Of a DNA stretch of 11,899 nt, positions 1-5,993 are shown piece by piece (within the stretch, counting starts at the first letter, position 1; every line of letters begins with the position of its first letter). Position numbers and translations under genes: made by a program. The notes under the pieces are model-generated. The model was given only the letters and a program-made list of their open reading frames with translations, was not told where the DNA came from and ran no database searches. This stretch comes from Dehalococcoidia bacterium (GTDB lineage: Bacteria > Chloroflexota > Dehalococcoidia > GIF9 > UBA5629): NCBI GenBank assembly GCA_028715025.1, contig JAQTLG010000022.1:1-11899 (forward strand), given 5' to 3'.

Positions 1-610
1 AGGTGAAGACAGCAGCCACAATCATGATCAGCGGCACGATCACCATCAGCGCTCCAATATACGGCGGATTCTGCGATTCCCAGTACGATACGGGTTGCCC
101 CGCCTGTATTATCCGGGTTATCTCTTCGGCAACCTGGTTCACATCCTCTGCTGCCAGCTTCTTCTCATAATGCCGATACGGGCGTATAAGCTCCAATACG
201 ATGGCCAGGCCGGTTCCCAGTCCGCAGGCCGTAACCATTTCAACCCAGGGAAAAGGAAAAATCATTTGAGCAGAAGCAAGCATATTCACATAGGCTATTT
301 GGACACCGCACATGCTGCCGATGGCAAACTCATCGAAAAGCGACATCCAATTAAAGGTCTTTTTCTTTTCCTGGCGCACCCAGAGCTCGTCGAGCCAGGA
401 CGAGAGAATAAGAAATCCAACCGATAGCCCCAGCAGCAGAGATGAGCTGACCCAGGGCGAGCCATACGTATTAGGCTGGCCGTTGAGATCAAAACGCACG
501 GGAGCAGGGTCAGGCAGCGGAAGAGCTTTAACCGTGAAGAATACCGCTACCAGAATTAAAATCAGTGCGGGCAAATGCGTCCATAAAGGGTGCACCAGTT
601 TGCCCTTCAT
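1..610 (-). CDS. DUF1648-type multi-pass membrane protein (3' end beyond window)
   Basis: The reverse strand is open from an ATG at 610 to the left edge, giving 203 residues without a stop, so the C-terminus lies outside the window. A short basic N-terminus is followed by a hydrophobic segment at about residues 11-29. Then comes a loop (residues 31-52) with PxPDPAPVRFDLNGQPNTYG, which matches the usual DUF1648 pattern of Pro-rich start, PVxF, and NGxPxxYGS. More hydrophobic segments lie near 53-72, 94-114, 123-142 and 184-203, so at least five membrane passes are likely; the stretch at 145-183 is polar and charged. A purine-rich GGGGGAA lies about 6 bp before the ATG. It starts 28 bp after the PAS protein gene, so it is probably the third gene of the acyl-CoA synthetase transcript. 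DUF1648 proteins have no settled biochemical role (some, such as Bacillus SdpI, are immunity or signal proteins), so function is unknown here. Confidence 0.8.
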   Translation of the reverse strand, partial: MKGKLVHPLWTHLPALILILVAVFFTVKALPLPDPAPVRFDLNGQPNTYGSPWVSSSLLLGLSVGFLILSSWLDELWVRQEKKKTFNWMSLFDEFAIGSMCGVQIAYVNMLASAQMIFPFPWVEMVTACGLGTGLAIVLELIRPYRHYEKKLAAEDVNQVAEEITRIIQAGQPVSYWESQNPPYIGALMVIVPLIMIVAAVFT

Positions 611-638
611 CTTCGAATTCCCCCGGATTTGTTAGTTG

Positions 639-1484
639 TTATAACGATTCCTCCTCATGCATGATCTCCCGGACGACCCCGAGAATAAACTCCCGGCCAC
701 CCCTTTTAATGACGCGAACCCGCATGGATACAGGCACTCTTGTGCCATCCTTATGCATGTGTATTGTTTTGAATGCTCCCTGTTTGCGCACTACAATCTT
801 TTTCAAGCGGATCCCGGCCTTTTCCCTTAGCTCCTGCGCATTAATATCCAGAATATTCAGTTGGGTGATCTCATCCAGTGTATACCCGAGGCATTCGCAT
901 ACCGCTTTATTGACATATTTAATATTGCCCTTCATATCGAGTAAAAATATCGAGTCCGTTACCTGGTCGAGCATCTCAGCCCGCAGGGTCAACTCATCCT
1001 GTGCTTTCTTTTCCTCTGTTATATCACTAAAAAAAGCCATAACGGCCGGCCGGCCCATGTACATGACACGCGTGCTGAACGGCTTGATATACTTGATCTC
1101 GCGGGTTTTACTTACAAAAGGCCATAGCGTTGAATCGTATGTCTCATCACCTGCCTGTACCAAAGCAAAACGTGCTGACAGTTGCTGGCGATACTTGGGA
1201 TGGGATAATTCGATAACGGACTTATTAATTACCTCGTCGTATTCGTATCCCAGCATATCGCAACCCGCTTTATTGGCCCAAATAATTATCTCATCCTGCA
1301 TGAGCACGACGCCTTCCTTAATCTTCTCCACATAACTGTAGATGATAAACTGCATCTCATGAAGGGTCATGTCCAGCGTTTTCAACTGGGTGATAGTTTC
1401 CTCAAGCAACCTTATGCGTTTGCCAAGGTCGTCGATCTGCCATGTCAGCGGCCCAGCCAGGTGGTCCTGCGGCTGCATCGTCAT
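639..1484 (-). CDS. Two-PAS-domain sensor protein without output domain
   Basis: This is a soluble protein of about 281 residues. Residues 15-48 look like a coiled coil (DDLGKRIRLLEETITQLK region). PAS domain A covers about 50-158 (GVVLMQDEIIIWANKAGCDMLGY, ending in the AFFSDITEEKKAQDEL linker), and PAS domain B about 168-275 (ILLDMKGNIKYVNKAVCECLGY, ending in GVVREI). No histidine kinase, GGDEF, EAL, HTH or methyl-accepting region follows, so signal output must go through a partner protein or by dimerisation. There is no clear cofactor-binding residue that I can assign. Three Met codons sit at the start. The AGGAGG at 1491-1496 is 3 nt from the first (1487) and 6 nt from the second (1484), so I prefer 1484. 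The gene begins about 20 bp after the acyl-CoA synthetase stop and precedes the DUF1648 gene by 28 bp, suggesting one operon. Confidence 0.88.
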   Translation of the reverse strand: MTMQPQDHLAGPLTWQIDDLGKRIRLLEETITQLKTLDMTLHEMQFIIYSYVEKIKEGVVLMQDEIIIWANKAGCDMLGYEYDEVINKSVIELSHPKYRQQLSARFALVQAGDETYDSTLWPFVSKTREIKYIKPFSTRVMYMGRPAVMAFFSDITEEKKAQDELTLRAEMLDQVTDSIFLLDMKGNIKYVNKAVCECLGYTLDEITQLNILDINAQELREKAGIRLKKIVVRKQGAFKTIHMHKDGTRVPVSMRVRVIKRGGREFILGVVREIMHEEESL

Positions 1485-1490
1485 CATCCC

Positions 1491-1496
1491 CCTCCT
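1491..1496 (-). promoter_or_regulatory. Strong Shine-Dalgarno (AGGAGG) of the PAS protein
   Basis: A perfect AGGAGG on the minus strand, followed by GGG, precedes the ATGATGACGATG cluster. Spacing is 3 nt to the ATG at 1487, 6 nt to the one at 1484 and 12 nt to the one at 1478, so it favours 1484 as the start. It lies about 10 bp beyond the stop codon of the upstream synthetase gene, so the PAS protein can be translated independently from a shared mRNA. Confidence 0.7.
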
Positions 1497-1505
1497 GCAT
1501 CATGA

Positions 1506-2981
1506 TTAATCCCGGGCAAATCTCCTCCACCATGCCACAACCCTCGCCATGGCCAGCCCCGTCTTCTCGATAGAGTGAAAAACGGGCAATCCCTCTTTAA
1601 CGAAAGCAGCCTGCACCTTGAGCATCTCGTCCATTCCCGCCATGTCCGAGGCCTGCCCCAACGCCATTAATACCGGCTTGTTGATCTCCTCGTGAGATTT
1701 ATGTAAAGCCTCTGAAGCTGGTCGCAGGAAAAAATCGCTGGAGTAAATACCCCCACCCCAACGGGTTACAGGGTGAAATCCCATATGATACATGATCATA
1801 TCGATACGGGGGGAGCCTCCGATCACTTTTAGCGTATTATAAATCACGTCGGGATAGATGAGATTAGTTGCATCCAGCGGATTGGTAAAAATGCCGCCAT
1901 CGTTGTGCAACAATCTTTTAAGTTGAGCCTGAACATCGGGTGACAGCGCAGACAGCTCAAGCCCCACTGTTTCCATGCGGTCGCCGGCCTCGACGCTGGG
2001 TCCACCGCCAACCCCCACTACAGCAATACCTTTGCCCATCGGATAAGGGCGTGCGAAGCTCAGAGCGACCAGGACATCGATCAGTTCCTGTACATCACTA
2101 ACCTGGATTGCGTTGGCCTGGCGGCAGAGCGTCTGAAATGTTTTTATCGAGGATGTCATGCTGGCAGTATGGCTCATGGCCGTCCTCAGGCCGGCTTCCG
2201 TAGTGCCTCCCTTATAGACCACCACCGGTTTCCTGGCGCACGCTTTTTCGAGAGCGCTACGAAAACGATTGCCCTCCCTCACGCCTTCGATATAGATCGC
2301 TATTATATTAGTCTTGGCATCACCTGTGAAATACTCCAGTAATTCACATTCCCCTATATCCAGCGCGTTTCCGTAGCTGATGACCTTGCTGAACCGCAGG
2401 CCACGAGGTCCGGCATGCATAGGCATGTCCTGTGAATGCCCGCCGCTTTGCGACATAAATGCTATGTCGCCCGGCTGCATCGGCATGCGGTCGGACGTGG
2501 TCAATCTGACCTCCGGCACGAAAAGCCCGGTGCAATTGGGTCCGATAATACGAAAGCCACCATCGCGTGCCTTCTGCAGCATATCTCTCTCGAGCTCGGC
2601 CCGGCTCCTCTCGCCACTTTCACTGAAACCGGCTGTGAAAAAATGTACCGACATTACACCCTTTCTGGCGCAATCATCAAGCACATCCATCGATTTCTCG
2701 GCGGGAATACATACTATGACATGGTCCACCGGCCCCGGTATAGCCGATACAGAGGGATAGCAGGTGAGTCCGAAGGCCTCGCTGTGCCTGGGATTTACCG
2801 GGTAAATAGATGGAAAGCCTGCCTCTTTCAGCGAGCTGACAGCCCATGCTGCAAAAGACATAATATTGTCTGGCGAAGCGCCGACTATAGCCACACTACG
2901 TGGATGAAATATCTCATCCAGTGTATATGAACTTGGTTTATACACGGCATTTATAATATCAATATAATACCGCTTTATCAA
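1506..2981 (-). CDS. Acyl-CoA synthetase (ADP-forming) alpha subunit-like protein
   Basis: The family interconverts acyl-CoA, ADP and phosphate with acid, CoA and ATP through a phospho-histidine, usually for substrate-level phosphorylation. A CoA-binding Rossmann domain covers about residues 22-150 (FHPRSVAIVGAS near 25-36, YPVNPR near 60, IIGPNCTG near 145-152). It is followed by the succinyl-CoA-synthetase-like flavodoxin-fold domains (GDIAFMSQSGG near 171-181, YGNALDIGE near 203-211, KGGTTEAG near 257-264). The SHTAS motif puts the expected phospho-accepting histidine at about 271, and TNPLDAT lies near 366-372. There is no ATP-grasp (beta) domain after it; at 491 residues it matches a stand-alone alpha subunit, and no beta-subunit gene is in the window. 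The open frame starts with TTG at 2981 and has no visible ribosome site. The family normally starts only 5-10 residues before the FxPRSVAIVGAS motif, so GTG at 2945 or a codon near 2921 is also possible. Substrate cannot be told. Confidence 0.88.
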   Translation of the reverse strand: MIKRYYIDIINAVYKPSSYTLDEIFHPRSVAIVGASPDNIMSFAAWAVSSLKEAGFPSIYPVNPRHSEAFGLTCYPSVSAIPGPVDHVIVCIPAEKSMDVLDDCARKGVMSVHFFTAGFSESGERSRAELERDMLQKARDGGFRIIGPNCTGLFVPEVRLTTSDRMPMQPGDIAFMSQSGGHSQDMPMHAGPRGLRFSKVISYGNALDIGECELLEYFTGDAKTNIIAIYIEGVREGNRFRSALEKACARKPVVVYKGGTTEAGLRTAMSHTASMTSSIKTFQTLCRQANAIQVSDVQELIDVLVALSFARPYPMGKGIAVVGVGGGPSVEAGDRMETVGLELSALSPDVQAQLKRLLHNDGGIFTNPLDATNLIYPDVIYNTLKVIGGSPRIDMIMYHMGFHPVTRWGGGIYSSDFFLRPASEALHKSHEEINKPVLMALGQASDMAGMDEMLKVQAAFVKEGLPVFHSIEKTGLAMARVVAWWRRFARD

Positions 2982-2998
2982 CGTACGCAGCCATAGCC

Positions 2999-3007
2999 GT
3001 TATATCA
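2999..3007 (-). promoter_or_regulatory. Possible extended -10 promoter of the synthetase operon
   Basis: The minus strand reads TGATATAAC, an extended -10 (TG, one base, TATAAC). No good -35 lies 16-18 bp upstream; the region there overlaps the -35 box of the opposite-facing promoter. Transcription would begin near 2992, leaving only about 11 nt before the TTG at 2981, so either the leader is very short or translation starts further in. Confidence 0.35.
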
Positions 3008-3022
3008 CTTACGACCCTGCAT

Positions 3023-3051
3023 TTGACATGGCAAGGCTACCTATTTAAACT
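3023..3051 (+). promoter_or_regulatory. Sigma70-type promoter of the SDR / 5-alpha-reductase operon
   Basis: A perfect TTGACA (3023-3028) and TAAACT (3046-3051, four of six matches to TATAAT) are separated by exactly 17 bp. The predicted transcript starts near 3058, about 33 nt before the ATG at 3091. The position, spacing and perfect -35 make this the best promoter in the window. Confidence 0.65.
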
Positions 3052-3090
3052 TGCAGAAGTTTTTAAGTTTGGACATATGCTTTCCTATAT

Positions 3091-4086
3091 ATGATTACAG
3101 CTATAACCGGAGCATCCGGACACGTTGGTATCAATCTTGTCCGTGCTCTTATCTCACGCGGCAGGAAAGTGCGTATTATAACGCACAGCAGCACGCTTGG
3201 CCTGGAGACGCTGGAAGTTGAACAGCGCAACGGCGATGTCAATGACCAGGATTCCCTGATCCGGGCATTTGAGGGTGTTTCGATTGTATACCATCTGGCT
3301 GCATATATATCTCTGTTGATGAGCGACCGCATAACATGCAACGCGGTAAATATCGAAGGAACCCGCAATGTGATAGAAGCCTGCCGCCGCAATAATGTCA
3401 ACCGGCTTGTACATTTCAGCTCCATTCACTCACTCTGCAACGAGCCTCTGGATGTGCCAATCGATGAGACCAGGCCGTTAGTCGAGTCGCCGAAGTCTGC
3501 ACCATATGACCTCTCGAAGGCTTCTGGAGAGAGGCTGATACGCCAGGCCGCCAGGGAGGGGCTTAATGTGGTGATTATTAGTCCTACAGCCGTTATCGGA
3601 CCTTATGATTACAGGCCTTCGCATTTCGGACAGGCTCTGATCATGATGGCCGAAGGCAGAATACCCATACTGCTCGAGGGGGGATTCGATTGGGTGGACG
3701 CCAGAGACGTGGCCGAGGGCGCCATCAAGGCTGAACAGACCGCAGCCGCAGGTGCAAATTATCTGCTCTCCGGCACATGGCTGTCGGTGAAAGAAATAGC
3801 TGCTATTGTATCTCTGATTACAGGCAGAAGGCCTCCTGCGCTGGTATGCCCGGCACCGGTGGCCGGGGTCTGTGCTCCCGTTGTAACAACAATATCCCGC
3901 TGGACAGGGGTCAGACCACTCTTCACCAGCGTTTCTTTAAAGGCCCTGGCCGGCAACCGCAACATCAGCCACGCGAAAGCCACGCGTGAACTCGGGTATG
4001 AACCAAGGCCTATTAAACAAACCCTGTCTGATACCATCAACTGGTTTTTAGACAACGGCTTCATAAAGAGGCGAGGGATTCAATAG
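3091..4086 (+). CDS. Extended SDR, NAD(P)-dependent epimerase/dehydratase or 3-beta-hydroxysteroid-dehydrogenase-like
   Basis: This 331-residue protein is an extended short-chain dehydrogenase/reductase, probably soluble and cytoplasmic. It starts directly with the beta strand of the Rossmann fold and the TGASGHVG nucleotide-binding motif (residues 6-13). It also has NGDVND (47-52), the HLAA motif (68-71), a serine pair (110-111), and the catalytic YDLSK (Tyr139, Lys143). ISPTAVIGP (163-171) and WVDARDVAEG (201-210) follow; the latter is typical of dihydroflavonol-reductase and 3-beta-hydroxysteroid dehydrogenase-like members. Length is normal for the class. The residue after the first cofactor strand (about 31-35) is THSST, so NAD versus NADP cannot be settled by eye. 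It ends 1 bp before a steroid-5-alpha-reductase-like gene, so the two are almost surely co-transcribed and translationally coupled. The substrate is unknown; a hydroxy/keto conversion on a steroid- or isoprenoid-like lipid is an inference from this neighbour only. Confidence 0.9.
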   Translation: MITAITGASGHVGINLVRALISRGRKVRIITHSSTLGLETLEVEQRNGDVNDQDSLIRAFEGVSIVYHLAAYISLLMSDRITCNAVNIEGTRNVIEACRRNNVNRLVHFSSIHSLCNEPLDVPIDETRPLVESPKSAPYDLSKASGERLIRQAAREGLNVVIISPTAVIGPYDYRPSHFGQALIMMAEGRIPILLEGGFDWVDARDVAEGAIKAEQTAAAGANYLLSGTWLSVKEIAAIVSLITGRRPPALVCPAPVAGVCAPVVTTISRWTGVRPLFTSVSLKALAGNRNISHAKATRELGYEPRPIKQTLSDTINWFLDNGFIKRRGIQ

Positions 4087-4087
4087 A

Positions 4088-4849
4088 ATGACTTCGGATG
4101 CCACCTATAACATCCTGTTGATCACATGGCTCGTGCTTTGTCCCCTCATCTTTGTCAGCCTTTCATTCATCGCCGCACCGTACGGCCGTCATATTAAGAG
4201 TGGATGGGGGCCTTCAATTGGCAGCAAGCTCTCGTGGGTGATCATGGAGGCCTGGTCACCCATTATATTTGCCGCATGTTTCACACTGGGGAAAGCGCCG
4301 CTCTCGGTCACCTCTGCCGTCTTCCTGCTGATGTGGGAGGCACATTATATACATCGTGCCTTTATATACCCTTTCAGCCTGAAAAATTCCCACGATAAAA
4401 TGCCTCTTTCGATCGTATTTTCAGGTATTTTCTTCAATATGATGAACGCCTGGTTGAACGGATACTATATTTTTACTCTGTCCGGTGGTTATGCCGATCA
4501 ATGGCTGATCGATCCACGATTCATCGCGGGCGCTGCGCTTTTCATCTCGGGTTTCGTTATCAACAGGCATGCCGACTATACGCTGGCCAGGCTTCGCAAG
4601 CCCGGAGAAACCGGTTATAAAATTCCTTATGGGGGACTATATCGTTGGATATCATGCCCCAATTACTTCGGCGAGATACTGATCTGGGTCGGATGGGCCC
4701 TTGCCACATGGTCGCTGGCCGGGCTGAGTTTCGCGCTGTGGACCATAGCTAATCTCGCACCGCGCGCTATGTCACACCATGCCTGGTACCACCAGCAATT
4801 CCCCAATTATCCCACTGATCGCAGAGCACTTGTGCCCGGTATATGGTAA
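4088..4849 (+). CDS. Steroid 5-alpha-reductase family membrane enzyme (3-oxo-5-alpha-steroid 4-dehydrogenase-like)
   Basis: This is a 253-residue integral membrane protein with about six or seven hydrophobic segments (roughly 9-29, 50-65, 72-85, 106-131, 144-157, 194-222). Its motifs follow those of animal SRD5A enzymes, which reduce an enone C=C with NADPH, in the same order. These are a membrane-embedded Glu near 54, HYIHRAFIYP near 86-95 (the Tyr aligns with the catalytic Tyr of SRD5A2), and NRHADYTLARLRKPGE near 159-174. Then come IPYGGLYRW near 179-187, CPNYFGEI near 190-197, ALATWSL near 204-210, and a tail with HHAWYHQQFPNYPTDRRALVP at about 230-250. Total length is nearly that of SRD5A2 (254). 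The start ATG is 1 bp after the SDR stop, with GAGG about 12 nt upstream. Substrates in this superfamily include steroids, polyprenols and trans-2-enoyl-CoAs, so a steroid substrate is not proven. Residue matches are from memory of SRD5A2, not from an alignment. Confidence 0.9.
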   Translation: MTSDATYNILLITWLVLCPLIFVSLSFIAAPYGRHIKSGWGPSIGSKLSWVIMEAWSPIIFAACFTLGKAPLSVTSAVFLLMWEAHYIHRAFIYPFSLKNSHDKMPLSIVFSGIFFNMMNAWLNGYYIFTLSGGYADQWLIDPRFIAGAALFISGFVINRHADYTLARLRKPGETGYKIPYGGLYRWISCPNYFGEILIWVGWALATWSLAGLSFALWTIANLAPRAMSHHAWYHQQFPNYPTDRRALVPGIW

Positions 4850-4880
4850 GCGGTTAGTCCCTGATATCCGATACGGCACA

Positions 4881-5984
4881 TCAGCCTATCACATCGATGA
4901 AAACACTGTTTGATATCAGTACATATGCGGGCTGCAAACGGAAAACATCCCCTTCGCGGGCCAGCGACCGCCGCCCAACAAGTTTATTCGGCCTTGCTTC
5001 CACTCCTTCAATAGCATTCCGTCCGTATTTGTTGTTCATTTTCTGCATGTCCAGCCCTTCCTGAACGAGCCTCAGACGCAGCATCGCCTCCTCACCCGCT
5101 TTGCTTGCGTCTTCCAGATGCTCCTCCCCTTCCCGGTCGGATAACGGATCAACCAGATATCGCTCCAGGTTGGGCGAGTTCCTGAAGCGCGTTCCGCTGA
5201 TGTGGGAGGCAGCCGCCGGCCCAAGCCCGAGATACTCTCCTCCCCTCCAGTAATTGAGATTGTGAAGGCATTCGCTGCCCGGACGCGCAAGATTTGATAT
5301 CTCATAATGCACGAACCCGTGTGTTTTTAAAATATCGACGGCGTATTCGAAAAGGCTTGCCTGTTCGTCTTCTCCGGGCAAGTCAGGAGGAGGACAACGG
5401 TAGAAAGCAGTACCCTCCTCCACAGAAAGACAGTAAGCTGACACGTGGTTTATGCCCGCGCCTGTCAGGACACTGAGCGTTTCGCCGAGGCTCTGTGCCG
5501 TCTGACCCGGCAATCCTATCATGATATCAGCCGAAATATTGCGGTATCCGCTCGACAGGGCCGAATCAATAGTCTCCAGCGCCTGCCGCCTGTTGTGAGC
5601 CCTGCCTGACTTTTTAAGCTCACCATCGTTCAACGACTGTATCCCAATGGAGACCCGGCCGATGCCAAGCCTATATGCAGTTGCCAGAAGATCAATTCCT
5701 GCTGATTCCGGATTGACCTCGATGGTCGACTCCTGTAAATCATGGAGATCAAATCTCCTTCGAAGGCCAATTACTAATTTCTCCAGTCTTTCAGCACCCA
5801 GGATGCTGGGCGTACCACCCCCCAAATAAAGCGTGGAAAAGTCCATGCCCCGGCAGCTGTCGGCCTCGGCCAGCAGTACATCGATATACTCGTCCATCAG
5901 CCCGAGCTTTTCAGACACAGAATAGAAATCGCAATAAAAGCATTTGCTGACGCAGAAGGGTATATGAATGTAGAGTCCACGCAT
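4881..5984 (-). CDS. hemW: Heme chaperone HemW (radical SAM, formerly 'oxygen-independent coproporphyrinogen III oxidase-like')
   Basis: This 367-residue protein carries the radical SAM cluster motif CVSKCFYC (Cys11, 15, 18) followed by DF. That is the CxxxCxxCDF form seen in HemW; true HemN has CxxxCxxCxC. GGGTPS (55-60), EVNPES (89-94), RVSIGIQSLNDGELKKSGR (near 114-132) and the HNLNYWRGGEYLGLGPAAAS block near 240-260 are all standard for HemW. HemW binds heme and helps insert it into respiratory and other hemoproteins; it is cytoplasmic or membrane-associated. The MRGLYIHIPFC start is canonical and supports the ATG at 5984. The gene follows lepA by 9 bp with only a weak ribosome site, so translational coupling is likely, and the lepA-hemW order is conserved in many bacteria. 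It converges on the 5-alpha-reductase gene with a 31 bp gap. Confidence 0.95.
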   Translation of the reverse strand: MRGLYIHIPFCVSKCFYCDFYSVSEKLGLMDEYIDVLLAEADSCRGMDFSTLYLGGGTPSILGAERLEKLVIGLRRRFDLHDLQESTIEVNPESAGIDLLATAYRLGIGRVSIGIQSLNDGELKKSGRAHNRRQALETIDSALSSGYRNISADIMIGLPGQTAQSLGETLSVLTGAGINHVSAYCLSVEEGTAFYRCPPPDLPGEDEQASLFEYAVDILKTHGFVHYEISNLARPGSECLHNLNYWRGGEYLGLGPAAASHISGTRFRNSPNLERYLVDPLSDREGEEHLEDASKAGEEAMLRLRLVQEGLDMQKMNNKYGRNAIEGVEARPNKLVGRRSLAREGDVFRLQPAYVLISNSVFIDVIG

Positions 5985-5993
5985 GTCGGCAGC

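Noticed and set aside
565..1335. Long plus-strand open frame (256 residues) opposite the PAS gene
   Set aside because: It is antisense to a clear two-PAS protein, is rich in Ser/Arg/Ile in shadow-frame style, and has no recognisable domain.
3077..3094. Five-codon reading frame (ATG CTT TCC TAT ATA TGA) whose stop overlaps the SDR start codon
   Set aside because: Could be a leader mini-ORF for translational coupling, but a frame this short is expected by chance and has only a GGA as ribosome site.
4861..4919. Inverted repeat CTGATATC / GATATCAG around the hemW stop codon
   Set aside because: Eight base pairs with a 43-base loop and no T-run; too weak to call a terminator for the convergent pair.
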